A stretch of 64,000 nucleotides of DNA from NCBI RefSeq assembly GCF_015163075.1, contig NZ_JADDXU010000017.1:164972-228971 (forward strand), written 5' to 3'. Source of the stretch: Streptomyces justiciae (lineage in GTDB: Bacteria > Actinomycetota > Actinomycetes > Streptomycetales > Streptomycetaceae). This document shows, one piece after another, positions 41,086 through 50,294 of this stretch (within the stretch, counting starts at the first letter, position 1; each line of letters begins with the position of its first letter). The translations under genes were made by a program, and so were the position numbers. The notes beneath the pieces are model-generated. The model ran no database searches, had not been told where the DNA came from, and saw only the letters and a list, made by a program, of their open reading frames with translations.

Positions 41086-42848
41086 TGAACGACCTGCTGC
41101 CGCTCCTCGTCGCCGTCCCCCTGCTCGGGGCCGCCCTGCTGGTCGCCGGGGGCCGCCGGCTGCCCCGGGTCGTCGCCGAGTCCACCGGCTGCGCGGTGTC
41201 GGCGGGCACGGCCGCGCTCGCGATCGTGCTGCTGCTCAACTCCTCGCCGCCGATGGTCGAGTGGGCCGGCAGCTGGGTGCCGGTGAACGGCGAGAGCGTC
41301 GGCATCGTCCTCGTCGGCGACGGGCCCGGGCTCGGCATGGCCGCGCTCGCCTCGCTGCTGACCCTCGCGGCGCTCGCCTACTCCTGGCACTACTTCGACG
41401 AACCGCCGCGCCGGCACGCGGGCTCCTTCCCCGCGCTGATGCTGCTCTTCCAGGCGGGCATGTGCGGCTTCGCGCTCGCCGGCGACCTGTTCAACGCCTT
41501 CGTGTGGTTCGAGCTGATGAGCGTGTGCGCCTACGCCCTCACCGGCCACCGGGTGGAGGAGGCCAAGGCGGTGCAGGGCGCCCTCACCTTCGCCGTCGTC
41601 ACCTCGCTGGGCGGGTACGCCCTGCTGATGGGCATCGGGCTGCTGTACGCCCGCACCGGCGAGCTGGCGATGACCCAGATCGGACGCGGCCTCGACGAGC
41701 ACGGCCCGCCCGACGCGCTCGTCCTCGCCGCCTTCGTCCTCGTCCTCACCGGGCTGCTGGTCAAGGCCGCCGCCGTCCCCTTCCACTTCTGGCTCCCCGA
41801 CGCCCACGCCGTCGCCCCCACCCCCGTCTGCATGCTGCTGTCGGGCGTCATGGTCGAACTCGGCACCTACGGCGTCTGGCGGATCTACACCACCGTGTTC
41901 TCCGGGCCCGGCGGCATCCCCGCCGACGACCTGGAACGGCTGCTGCTCGTGCTCGGCGTGCTCACCGCCGCGGTCGGCGCCGTCATGTGCTGGTACCAGC
42001 GCCACATCAAACGCCTGCTCGCCTACTCGACCGTCGCCCACACCGGCCTGTTCCTCATCGGCATCGGCCTCCTCAAGCCCGAGGCCGACGACGGCGTCGC
42101 CCTGTACCTCCTCGGCCACGCCGGGGTGAAGGCCGCACTGTTCGCCTGTACCGGCATCCTCCTCGACCGCTACGGCAGCGTCGACGAACACGCCCTGCAC
42201 GGTAAGGCACGCCAACTGCGCGGTGTCGCCGTGCTGTTCACCCTGGGCGGCCTCGGCCTCGCCGGGCTGCCGCCCTTCGGCACGGCGCTCGGCAAGGCCG
42301 TCACCGAGGAGGCCGCGGGCGGCCCCCTCACCGTGCTCTACGTCGCCGTCACCGCCGTCACGGCCGGTGCCGTACTGCGCGTCGCCGCCCGCGTGTTCCT
42401 CGGGCTCGGGCCCAGGCCGTCCGACGGCGGCGGCTACGAGACGACCGGCTCCGGCGAGGAGCCCGAGACCGGGCAACGGCTGCGCTGGGTCCCCGGCACG
42501 ATGACGGCCGTCCCGGCACTGCTGCTCGCCGGGTCGCTCACGGTCGGCGTGGCACCCGGCTTCGGCGACGTGGTCGCCCACGCCGTGAACGAAGCCGGGT
42601 CCGGTGGGGTGGTGGTGGCCCCGGTGCACTGGACGCCGCTCGGTGTCCTGCTGGGGATCACCTCGACCCTGCTGGCGGCGGGCCTCGCCGCGGTGGCGGT
42701 CACCCGCCCGAAGCTGCTCGCCGCCCCGGGCTGGGCGCTGCCGCTGCGCCGGTTGCAGTCCGGGCACATCGGGGACTATGTGGCCTGGCTGCTGGTCGGC
42801 GCGGGACTGCTCGGGGCGCTGGCCCTGCCGGGAATCCTGACCCCCTGA
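41085..42848 (+). CDS. mnhD: MrpD/NuoN-type antiporter subunit
   Basis: A 587-aa protein with about fourteen hydrophobic helices, homologous to MrpD and NuoL/M/N. The key residues of the proton path are visible: Glu143 in FVWFELMSVCAYAL and Lys227 in LLVKAAAVPFHFWLPDAH, with the PTPVCMLLSGVMVELG motif. A loop rich in Gly, Glu and Thr (YETTGSGEEPETGQ) lies between late helices. It is the only large antiporter-like subunit in this operon; a full MrpA is absent. ATG 41085 overlaps the previous stop by one base. It meets the convergent DUF4230 gene with no gap. Confidence 0.92.
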   Translation: MNDLLPLLVAVPLLGAALLVAGGRRLPRVVAESTGCAVSAGTAALAIVLLLNSSPPMVEWAGSWVPVNGESVGIVLVGDGPGLGMAALASLLTLAALAYSWHYFDEPPRRHAGSFPALMLLFQAGMCGFALAGDLFNAFVWFELMSVCAYALTGHRVEEAKAVQGALTFAVVTSLGGYALLMGIGLLYARTGELAMTQIGRGLDEHGPPDALVLAAFVLVLTGLLVKAAAVPFHFWLPDAHAVAPTPVCMLLSGVMVELGTYGVWRIYTTVFSGPGGIPADDLERLLLVLGVLTAAVGAVMCWYQRHIKRLLAYSTVAHTGLFLIGIGLLKPEADDGVALYLLGHAGVKAALFACTGILLDRYGSVDEHALHGKARQLRGVAVLFTLGGLGLAGLPPFGTALGKAVTEEAAGGPLTVLYVAVTAVTAGAVLRVAARVFLGLGPRPSDGGGYETTGSGEEPETGQRLRWVPGTMTAVPALLLAGSLTVGVAPGFGDVVAHAVNEAGSGGVVVAPVHWTPLGVLLGITSTLLAAGLAAVAVTRPKLLAAPGWALPLRRLQSGHIGDYVAWLLVGAGLLGALALPGILTP

Positions 42849-43547
42849 TCAGGCCTTGTAGGTGACCTTCACCTCCTTGAAGCCGAGCGAGCGCAGCAGG
42901 CCTTCCAGCATGTCCGTGGTGTTCTTCTCGGCACGGCCGGTCAGCGCGCTCTCCTTCGCCGCGTCGCGGATGTGCTTCACCGCGAGCTTCTGCACGGCCT
43001 GCTCGCTGTTGGGGTTGTCCGAGAACAGGTCGCCCAGGCGGTCCAGGAGACCCCGCTGCTTCGACACCGCGTAGGAGCGGTCGGCGTCGAGGGCGGGCTT
43101 GCCGAGCTGGGCGTGCGGCAGCACCAGCGTGGCGGACGTACGGTCCTCGTTGACCGTGACGTCGTTCTCGCCCACCTTGCCGAGGTCCACGAAGGCGTCG
43201 ACGGTGCCGGCCCCGACGTACAGGGTGCGGCTGCCGCGGATCGCGTCGGGCAGGTACTTGGCGTCCTTCTCCAGGTCCACGACGACCTGGAAGTTGCCGG
43301 AGGCGGCGTCGTAACGGCTGATGTCCTGGATGGACTGGAGCAGAGCGGGGCCCGAGCGGTCCTGGGTCTCGGTGCCGAACAGGTCCTTAAGGCCCGGGAG
43401 CACGCTGAGCCGGATACCGGCGAAGAACACGACGAGCACCAGAACGACGGCGCTCACCAGCTTCGCCCAGCCGGGCATGCGTTTGGACATGCGCCTGATG
43501 GGAGTCACGCGCCTAGTGGGAGTCGTGCTCCTAGTGGGAGTCGTCAT
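42849..43547 (-). CDS. DUF4230 membrane-anchored protein
   Basis: A 232-aa protein. The basic N-terminus (TTPTRSTTPTRRVTPIRR) reflects a small 13-nt DNA repeat (CTAGTGGGAGTC-like, three copies at about 43496-43545). One membrane helix follows (LVSAVVLVLVVFFAGIRL). The rest is the DUF4230 domain (LLQSIQDISRYDAASGNFQV, VDLEKDAKYLPDAIRGSRTL), probably outside the membrane. Its role is unknown; family members occur near cell-envelope genes. AAGGAGG precedes the ATG. It converges on mnhD directly. Confidence 0.88.
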   Translation of the reverse strand: MTTPTRSTTPTRRVTPIRRMSKRMPGWAKLVSAVVLVLVVFFAGIRLSVLPGLKDLFGTETQDRSGPALLQSIQDISRYDAASGNFQVVVDLEKDAKYLPDAIRGSRTLYVGAGTVDAFVDLGKVGENDVTVNEDRTSATLVLPHAQLGKPALDADRSYAVSKQRGLLDRLGDLFSDNPNSEQAVQKLAVKHIRDAAKESALTGRAEKNTTDMLEGLLRSLGFKEVKVTYKA

Positions 43548-43690
43548 GCGACGGCCCTCCTTCCTCCTTCAACGAATGCCCCCCAAAGCCCTTGCCAGAC
43601 CGGGCCGTTGGCCGATTGGCACCCCTGACGGAGGCACGGGCGGCGCACTAGCGTGGAAGGCCGTCCCTGTCGGCGCTTCTGGAGAACCGG

Positions 43691-44881
43691 ATGAGTGCGG
43701 AGAGCGCGTCCCGGCCGTTACGTCCCATGCATCGCATCGGCCTTCCCGAGTCCGGGCCGCCCCGGCTCGTCACCCTCGCCACCGGCACCCCGGTGTGGCT
43801 CGTGACCCGGTACGCCGAGGTGCGGCAGGTGCTCATGGACCCCCGGTTCGACCGGCGGTCGCTGCACGCGGAGAACGCCCCGCCGCTGCTCGTCGTACCG
43901 AATCTGCTCGACGACCCCAACGGGCTGCTCAACCAGGACGGCCCCGCCCACCAGCGGCTGCGCGGCACCGTCCAGCGGGCGTTCACCCCGCGGGCCATCG
44001 CACGCTGGCGGCCCTGGGTGGGGTCCGTGGTGGCCTCGCTGCTCGACGACTTCGCGGCCCGGCCCCAACCCGCCGACATCATCGAGGGGTTCACCCGGCC
44101 CCTGCCCGTCTCCGTGATCTGCCGGCTCATGGGACTCGACCACCTGGACCGCGACCGCATCCGCTACTGGGCCGACCACGCCCTGTCCGGCGGCGCCCAC
44201 ACGGCCGAGGAGGTCGTGGCGGCGATGACGGAGTTCGGTGTCTTCGCCGCCGGACTGATCGCCGAGCGGCGCAAGGAGCCGGGGGACGACCTGGTCAGCG
44301 GGCTGGTCGCGGCCGGTGACGAACTGGGCATCGAGGAACGGCAGTTGATCACCCTCACCCTGGGCCTGGTGGTGGCCGGCCACGAGACCACCATGAGCGC
44401 CCTCGGCAACGCCGTCGTCTACCTCCTCACCGACGGACACGACGGCTGGCCGCTGCTCGCCCGCGACGAGGAGGCCGCCGCGACCGCGGCCGAGCAGTTG
44501 CTGCGCACCGTGCCGCTCAGCGAGGGGCGGGTCCTGCCTGGCCTCATCCGGCGCGCGGTCGCGGACGTCGAGGTCGGCGGGGTGCTGATCCCCGCGGGCG
44601 GCGTGGTCGCCGTCCAGACCAACGCCGCCGGCCGCGACCCCGACGTCTTCCCGCCGGGCCCGCCCGACCTGTCCGCGCCCCTCACCTCGCCCAGCATCGC
44701 CTTCGGCGCCGGACCCCATCACTGCCTCGGCGCCTGGCTGGCCCGACTGGAACTCGAACTCGCCCTGCACCATCTCGCCGCCCGCTTCCCGGAGCTACGG
44801 GCCGAGTTCGCGCCGGAGACGATCGAGTGGCGGGTGGGACAGATGACGCGGAGTCCGCTGCGGCTGCCGGTGTCGTGGTGA
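43691..44881 (+). CDS. Cytochrome P450 with variant K-helix
   Basis: A 396-aa bacterial class I P450. I-helix AGHETT is at 229-234, the heme loop FGAGPHHCLG has Cys345. The K-helix reads AAEQLLR (266-272): Gln269 stands where the Glu of ExxR is expected, three before Arg272. This is an uncommon change. It needs a ferredoxin and a reductase encoded elsewhere. ATG 43691 has GGAG 5 nt upstream. No biosynthetic genes flank it; it ends 9 nt before the stop of the ribosomal protection gene. The substrate is unknown. Confidence 0.9.
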   Translation: MSAESASRPLRPMHRIGLPESGPPRLVTLATGTPVWLVTRYAEVRQVLMDPRFDRRSLHAENAPPLLVVPNLLDDPNGLLNQDGPAHQRLRGTVQRAFTPRAIARWRPWVGSVVASLLDDFAARPQPADIIEGFTRPLPVSVICRLMGLDHLDRDRIRYWADHALSGGAHTAEEVVAAMTEFGVFAAGLIAERRKEPGDDLVSGLVAAGDELGIEERQLITLTLGLVVAGHETTMSALGNAVVYLLTDGHDGWPLLARDEEAAATAAEQLLRTVPLSEGRVLPGLIRRAVADVEVGGVLIPAGGVVAVQTNAAGRDPDVFPPGPPDLSAPLTSPSIAFGAGPHHCLGAWLARLELELALHHLAARFPELRAEFAPETIEWRVGQMTRSPLRLPVSW

Positions 44882-44890
44882 CAACGCCGG

Positions 44891-46747
44891 TCAGTGCGGA
44901 CGCAGTTCACGGTCGCCCGACGCACGGGACCACCACACCCCCTCTCCGCGCGTGAGCCCCGGCAGTCGCAGCTCCATCTCGCGCACCCGGCGGGCCGGGA
45001 GCTCGCCGGTGATCACCCACGCCGTGCCGCCGCCGGTCGTACCGGTGAACTCCGCTCCCAGTGAGGCGAGTTGCGCGGTCACCGGCGCCAGCGCGTCGAG
45101 CGGGATCTCCGTCTCGAACGCGTGGTACGGCTCGTAGAGCCGCGTCCGTGCCCGCTCCAGGGCGCGGCGCAGCACGTACGCGGTGAGCCCGCGGAAGTCC
45201 CCGGCCGTGCTGAGCGGGGCGACGAAACCGGAGCGGATCAGGGTGACCCGGTAGTCCGTCACCGGCGCGCCGCTCAGCCCGCTCCGCATGCCCGTGTGCA
45301 CGGTGTCCTCGATGGCCTGGTGGAAGGCCCGGGGGAGCGCGCCGAGTTCGGTCTCGTACGTGAAGACCCCACCGGAGCCGCGCTCACCCGGCTCCACACG
45401 CAGCCCGACCGTCGCCCAGTAGCGGGTGCCGTCGAGCCAGGGGTTCTCCTCCGCGGCCTCGCCGACCCCGCGCGGGCGCTCCAGGAACCGCACCCGGCCC
45501 GGTTCGAACTCCGCCTCGATGCCGAAGTCCTGGGCGAGGGTTGCCGCCAGCACCTCCATCTGGACCTCGCCGTAGAGCAGCAGCGCGGTGCTGCCGTCGG
45601 CCGCCGGGCGGGCGTGGATCAGCGGGTCCTGGTCGGCCAGGGCGAGCAGCGCGGAGCGGAGTCGGGCCGCCTGGTCGGGGCGACGGGCGGTGACCACCGT
45701 CTCCAGGGTCGGCGGCGCGAACTGGGCCTCCTGGTCGCCGAGTTCACCCAGCCGGTCGCCCACGCGGACGCCCGCGAGGCCCGTCAGCGCCCCGATGTTC
45801 CCGGCGGTGAGGGGACCGCTGCCGCCGATGACGTCCAGGCGCGTCACCCGGCCGGAGACCTCGCCGGTCCGGCCGTCGGCGTCGCGCCGCAGCAGTGTAA
45901 ACCTTTGACGCTCCGTCACCTCACCGTCGTACAGCCGGAGATACGCGGTGCGCTCGCCGCCGGGTCCGGGCCGGACGGCGAACACCGTGCCGCGCGGCGG
46001 GCCGCCCCCGGCCGTCGGTGCCGGCGGGACGAGTCGGACCAGGGCGTCGACCAGGTCGCCGACGCCCTCACCGCCGAGCGCGGAACCGAAGAGGACGGGG
46101 TGGAAGGAGCCGTCGGCGGTGTGTGCGGCGAGGGCCTTGTGCAGGTCGGCCGGGGTGGGCGTGGGGCCGTCGACGACCGCCGCGAGGATGTCCGGGTCCA
46201 CGTCGGCGAGTGGCTCCGCCAGCGCGTCGACCGGCAGGGGTGTCACCCGCGCCTGCGGGGTGCCGATGTCCCGGACCGTGGTGAGCGGCGCGATGTGCGG
46301 GGTCAGCCTGCGCCGGACGTCGTCTAGCAGGCCCTCCGCGCGGGCGCCCGCCCGGTCGACCTTGTTGACGAAGACGAGCGTCGGCAGCCGCAGCCGGCGC
46401 AGGGTGCGCATCAGGACGCGGGTCTGTGCCTGGACGCCCTCCACGGCGGAGAGCACCAGGACCGCGCCGTCCAGGACCGCCAGGGCGCGCTCGACCTCGG
46501 CGATGAAGTCGGAGTGACCCGGGGTGTCGATGAGGTTGACCTGGGTGTCGCCGACCGTGAAGGCGGCGACCGCCGAGCGGATGGTGATGCCGCGCTGCCG
46601 CTCGATCGCCCCGTCGTCCGTACGGGTGTCACCGGCGTCGACGCTGCCGAGCCGGTCGATCGCGCCGTAATGGAACAGCAGCCGCTCGGTGAGGCTGGTC
46701 TTACCGGCGTCGACGTGGGCCAGAATTCCGATGTTCAGGGTGTGCAT
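44891..46747 (-). CDS. Otr(A)/Tet(M)-like ribosomal protection protein
   Basis: A 618-aa EF-G-like GTPase. G1 is AHVDAGKTSLTER at about 9-21, G2 in RQRGITIRSA, G3 DTPGHSDFIAEVE and G4 NKVDRAG. The start MHTLNIGILAHVDAGKT and GSVDAGDTRTDDGAIERQRG match Otr(A) of Streptomyces, which removes tetracyclines from ribosomes. The C-terminal domain IV-like part (PYHAFETEIPLDAL) is present. Substrate range cannot be judged; many such genes in Streptomyces are not tied to tetracycline producers. ATG 46747 is chosen; its ribosome binding site is weak. It is divergent from prs-tuf3. Confidence 0.88.
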   Translation of the reverse strand: MHTLNIGILAHVDAGKTSLTERLLFHYGAIDRLGSVDAGDTRTDDGAIERQRGITIRSAVAAFTVGDTQVNLIDTPGHSDFIAEVERALAVLDGAVLVLSAVEGVQAQTRVLMRTLRRLRLPTLVFVNKVDRAGARAEGLLDDVRRRLTPHIAPLTTVRDIGTPQARVTPLPVDALAEPLADVDPDILAAVVDGPTPTPADLHKALAAHTADGSFHPVLFGSALGGEGVGDLVDALVRLVPPAPTAGGGPPRGTVFAVRPGPGGERTAYLRLYDGEVTERQRFTLLRRDADGRTGEVSGRVTRLDVIGGSGPLTAGNIGALTGLAGVRVGDRLGELGDQEAQFAPPTLETVVTARRPDQAARLRSALLALADQDPLIHARPAADGSTALLLYGEVQMEVLAATLAQDFGIEAEFEPGRVRFLERPRGVGEAAEENPWLDGTRYWATVGLRVEPGERGSGGVFTYETELGALPRAFHQAIEDTVHTGMRSGLSGAPVTDYRVTLIRSGFVAPLSTAGDFRGLTAYVLRRALERARTRLYEPYHAFETEIPLDALAPVTAQLASLGAEFTGTTGGGTAWVITGELPARRVREMELRLPGLTRGEGVWWSRASGDRELRPH

Positions 46748-46945
46748 GCGTGAATGAGTCCTCGAGAACCGTGGGCCTGTGGAGGGGCTGGGGGATTCCG
46801 AGGAGTCGGCGCATGCGGGTCTTCCTGACGTGAGGGAACACGGACGACGCCATGATGGCCTGCCGGTGTGGGCCGCGCGCAACCGAATTTCCCTGGTCAG
46901 TAGCATGAGGGCGGCAGCCCGAGATGATCATGCGAGGAGCGGATC

Positions 46946-47899
46946 GTGCGAGACATCGCCGTGTTCAGCGGTAGTGCCCACCCCGAGCTGGCGGCGGAGG
47001 TCTGCGCGCATCTCGGTGTGCCGCTCAGCCCCACCCGGGTCAGCCGGTTCGCCAACGACTGTCTGGAGGTGCAGCTCCAGGCCAACTGCCGGGAACGGGA
47101 CGTCTTCCTGGTCCAGCCGCTGGTCAAACCCGTCCAAGAGCACTTGGTGGAGCTGCTGCTGATGTGCGACGCGGCCCGCGGCGCCTCCGCCCGCCGGATC
47201 ACCGTCGTCATGCCGCACTACTCCTACGCCCGCTCCGACAAGAAGGACGCGCCCCGCATCTCGCTCGGCGGCCGTCTCGTCGCCGACCTGATGGTGTCGG
47301 CCGGCGCGAGCCGGGTCCTCGCCATGACCCTGCACTCGCCGCAGGTGCACGGCTTCTTCTCGGTCCCGGTCGACCATCTGCACGCGCTGCGTGAACTGGC
47401 CGCGCACTTCCAGCAGTACGACCTGACGCGCACCACCGTCGTCTCCCCGGACCTCGGCAACGCCAAGGAGGCCGCCGCGTTCGCCCGGCTCATCGGCGCG
47501 CAGGTCGCGGCCGGGGCCAAGCAGCGGTTCGCGGACGACCGGGTCAGCATCAGCGACGTCATCGGCGAGGTGACGGACCGGGACGTCATCGTCCTGGACG
47601 ACGAGATCGCCAAGGGCAGCACCGTCCTCGAACTCCTCGACCGGCTGCGTGAGTTGAAGCCGCGCTCGATCCGGGTGGCCTGCACGCACGGCCTGTTCGC
47701 GGCCGGTGCGCTCAAGCGGATCGGCGAGCAGCCGGACGTGCTGGAGATCGTCTGCACCAACACCGTGCCGGTGCCCGAGGAGGAGCGCACCGACAAGCTG
47801 CGCATCCTGTCCATCGCCCCGGCGCTCGCCGAGGCCGTGCGGCGCATTCACAACGGCGAGTCCGTCAGCGCCCTGTTCGACGCGCGGCCGAGCGAATAG
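46946..47899 (+). CDS. prs: Divergent ribose-phosphate pyrophosphokinase
   Basis: A 317-aa PRPP synthetase homologue: it would make PRPP from ribose-5-phosphate and ATP. The overall fold motifs are kept (MPHYSYARSDKKDAPRISLG, TLHSPQVHGFF, VSPDLGNAKEAAAFA). Several key positions differ from housekeeping enzymes: the PRPP loop is VLDDEIAKGST rather than VDDMIDTGGT, and the ATP loop has RSDKK in place of RQDRK. It is probably a second, specialised copy. GTG 46946 follows GAGGAG. tuf3 follows after 55 nt on the same strand and is likely co-transcribed. Confidence 0.88.
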   Translation: MRDIAVFSGSAHPELAAEVCAHLGVPLSPTRVSRFANDCLEVQLQANCRERDVFLVQPLVKPVQEHLVELLLMCDAARGASARRITVVMPHYSYARSDKKDAPRISLGGRLVADLMVSAGASRVLAMTLHSPQVHGFFSVPVDHLHALRELAAHFQQYDLTRTTVVSPDLGNAKEAAAFARLIGAQVAAGAKQRFADDRVSISDVIGEVTDRDVIVLDDEIAKGSTVLELLDRLRELKPRSIRVACTHGLFAAGALKRIGEQPDVLEIVCTNTVPVPEEERTDKLRILSIAPALAEAVRRIHNGESVSALFDARPSE

Positions 47900-47954
47900 A
47901 CAGGAGGGAGAGCCGGGTTCGGCCCGGCGCCCCTCAGGTGACCTGGAGGCCCCA

Positions 47955-49148
<1,194 letters not shown>

Positions 49149-49154
49149 GCGCGG

Positions 49155-49583
49155 TCACAGCGACCCGGACGTGGCCTCGGACTGTCCCAGGGCCGCGTCC
49201 AGCGTCGCGTGCGGCGGCAGTAATCGGTGCAGGCCGGTGACCTTCATGATGCGCAGGGTGAGGGGGTGGGCGCAGACCAGGTGCAGCTGCCCGTCGTGGT
49301 CGAGCACCCTGCTGCGGGCGCGGTAGAGCAGCCGTAGGCCGGAGCAGTCGAAGAACTCCACCTGGCGCAGGTCGATCACGACCCGGGAGTGGTCGCGCCC
49401 GGTCTCCCGGTCCAGATGCGGGACGATCTCCAGGGCGGCGGCGATGTCGATCTCGCCGCGGAACTCCAGCACCGTGTGTCCCCGGTCCTGGCGGACGCGC
49501 AGGTGCCGACCGATCGGTGCAGGTTCCTGCTGCACGACGACATCGCCTCCAACCGGCCCTTCGAGTGACGGGGTGCAGGTCAC
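49155..49583 (-). CDS. STAS-domain anti-sigma-factor antagonist
   Basis: Up to 142 aa. The STAS domain shows HTVLEFRGEIDIAAALEIV and the phosphorylation-site segment VIDLRQVEFFDCSGLRLL with conserved Ser. Such proteins free a SigB-type sigma factor by binding its anti-sigma kinase. Two starts are possible: GTG 49583 (full frame) or GTG 49535 with GGAGG 10 nt upstream; the first 16 residues are not conserved, favouring the shorter form. No kinase partner is adjacent. A GGGTAA sequence on the minus strand near 49677-49682 could be a SigB-type -10, but this is weak. A GACATATGTC palindrome is at 49713-49722. Confidence 0.85.
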   Translation of the reverse strand: MTCTPSLEGPVGGDVVVQQEPAPIGRHLRVRQDRGHTVLEFRGEIDIAAALEIVPHLDRETGRDHSRVVIDLRQVEFFDCSGLRLLYRARSRVLDHDGQLHLVCAHPLTLRIMKVTGLHRLLPPHATLDAALGQSEATSGSL

Positions 49584-49741
49584 CGGGGGCTGGGGTGACG
49601 TCGTGCGGCGAGCGTACGAGCTACCGCCGTGTCACCGTGCCCGGAGTGCGTGCAAGTTCTTTCCCCGCCCTGCAAGTTACCCTCGATGGAGTGAATTTGA
49701 GCATGTTCGATTGACATATGTCTGTGAATTGCGACCCAGCC

Positions 49742-50179
49742 TCAGGACAGGGCGTGCCACGCGCGGGACAGGGCCTGGCGGAACTGCTCGGTCTGGTGCG
49801 CGGTGAGGTCCCGGACCATCCGCTCCTCCAGCTCGCGGACCGGCTCCTCGTGCCGCGCGAGCAGTGCGCGCCCGGCGTCGGTCAGCAGGATCAGCAGCTC
49901 CCGGCGATTGCGCGGATTGCGCTCCCGGCGCACCAGCTCGCGGTTCTCCAGTGACCGGACGAGATCGGCGATCGACTGGGCCGTGACGAACGAGTCGCGG
50001 GCCAGCTGTGCGGCCGAGAGTCCGTCGTGCCGCTCCAGGACGGTCAGCGCGGTGTACTGCAACGCCGTGATCCCGGACGGTCTGACCAGCTCGTCCAGGT
50101 GGGAACGGACCACGAGCTCCACTTGTTTGACCATGTAGAGCAGGGACGGGGGCGCCTTGGTCGCCTGGGTGTCGAGCAT
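49742..50179 (-). CDS. MarR-family repressor of the dehydrogenase pair
   Basis: A 145-aa MarR protein. The winged HTH includes LSAAQLARDSFVTAQSIADL, VRSLENRELVRRERNPRNRR and LLTDAGRALLARHEE. It is divergent from an aldehyde/alcohol dehydrogenase operon. Two identical 13-bp palindromes lie in the shared region; one overlaps its own promoter spacer. On the minus strand TAGGCT lies 6 nt before ATG 50179, so the message is leaderless. It most likely represses itself and the dehydrogenases and is released by an aldehyde or phenolic ligand (inference). Confidence 0.92.
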   Translation of the reverse strand: MLDTQATKAPPSLLYMVKQVELVVRSHLDELVRPSGITALQYTALTVLERHDGLSAAQLARDSFVTAQSIADLVRSLENRELVRRERNPRNRRELLILLTDAGRALLARHEEPVRELEERMVRDLTAHQTEQFRQALSRAWHALS

Positions 50180-50199
50180 GAGTTCAGCCTAGAGCATTG

Positions 50200-50212
50200 A
50201 CAGGAATCCTGT
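50200..50212. promoter_or_regulatory. MarR operator copy 1, ACAGGAATCCTGT
   Basis: A perfect palindrome around a central A. It lies between the -35 position and the -10 box (TAGGCT, minus strand 50191-50186) of the marR gene. Confidence 0.8.
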
Positions 50213-50245
50213 CTGTAATGAGACTGCGGACCATGACGCGGACCA

Positions 50246-50258
50246 ACAGGAATCCTGT
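50246..50258. promoter_or_regulatory. MarR operator copy 2, ACAGGAATCCTGT
   Basis: Identical 13 nt, 46 bp from copy 1 and 37 nt before the aldehyde dehydrogenase start. The match extends one base further on each side (A...T), making AACAGGAATCCTGTT. Confidence 0.8.
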
Positions 50259-50294
50259 TGGTTGAAATCTTGGCAATGAGGCTGAGGAGTGGCG

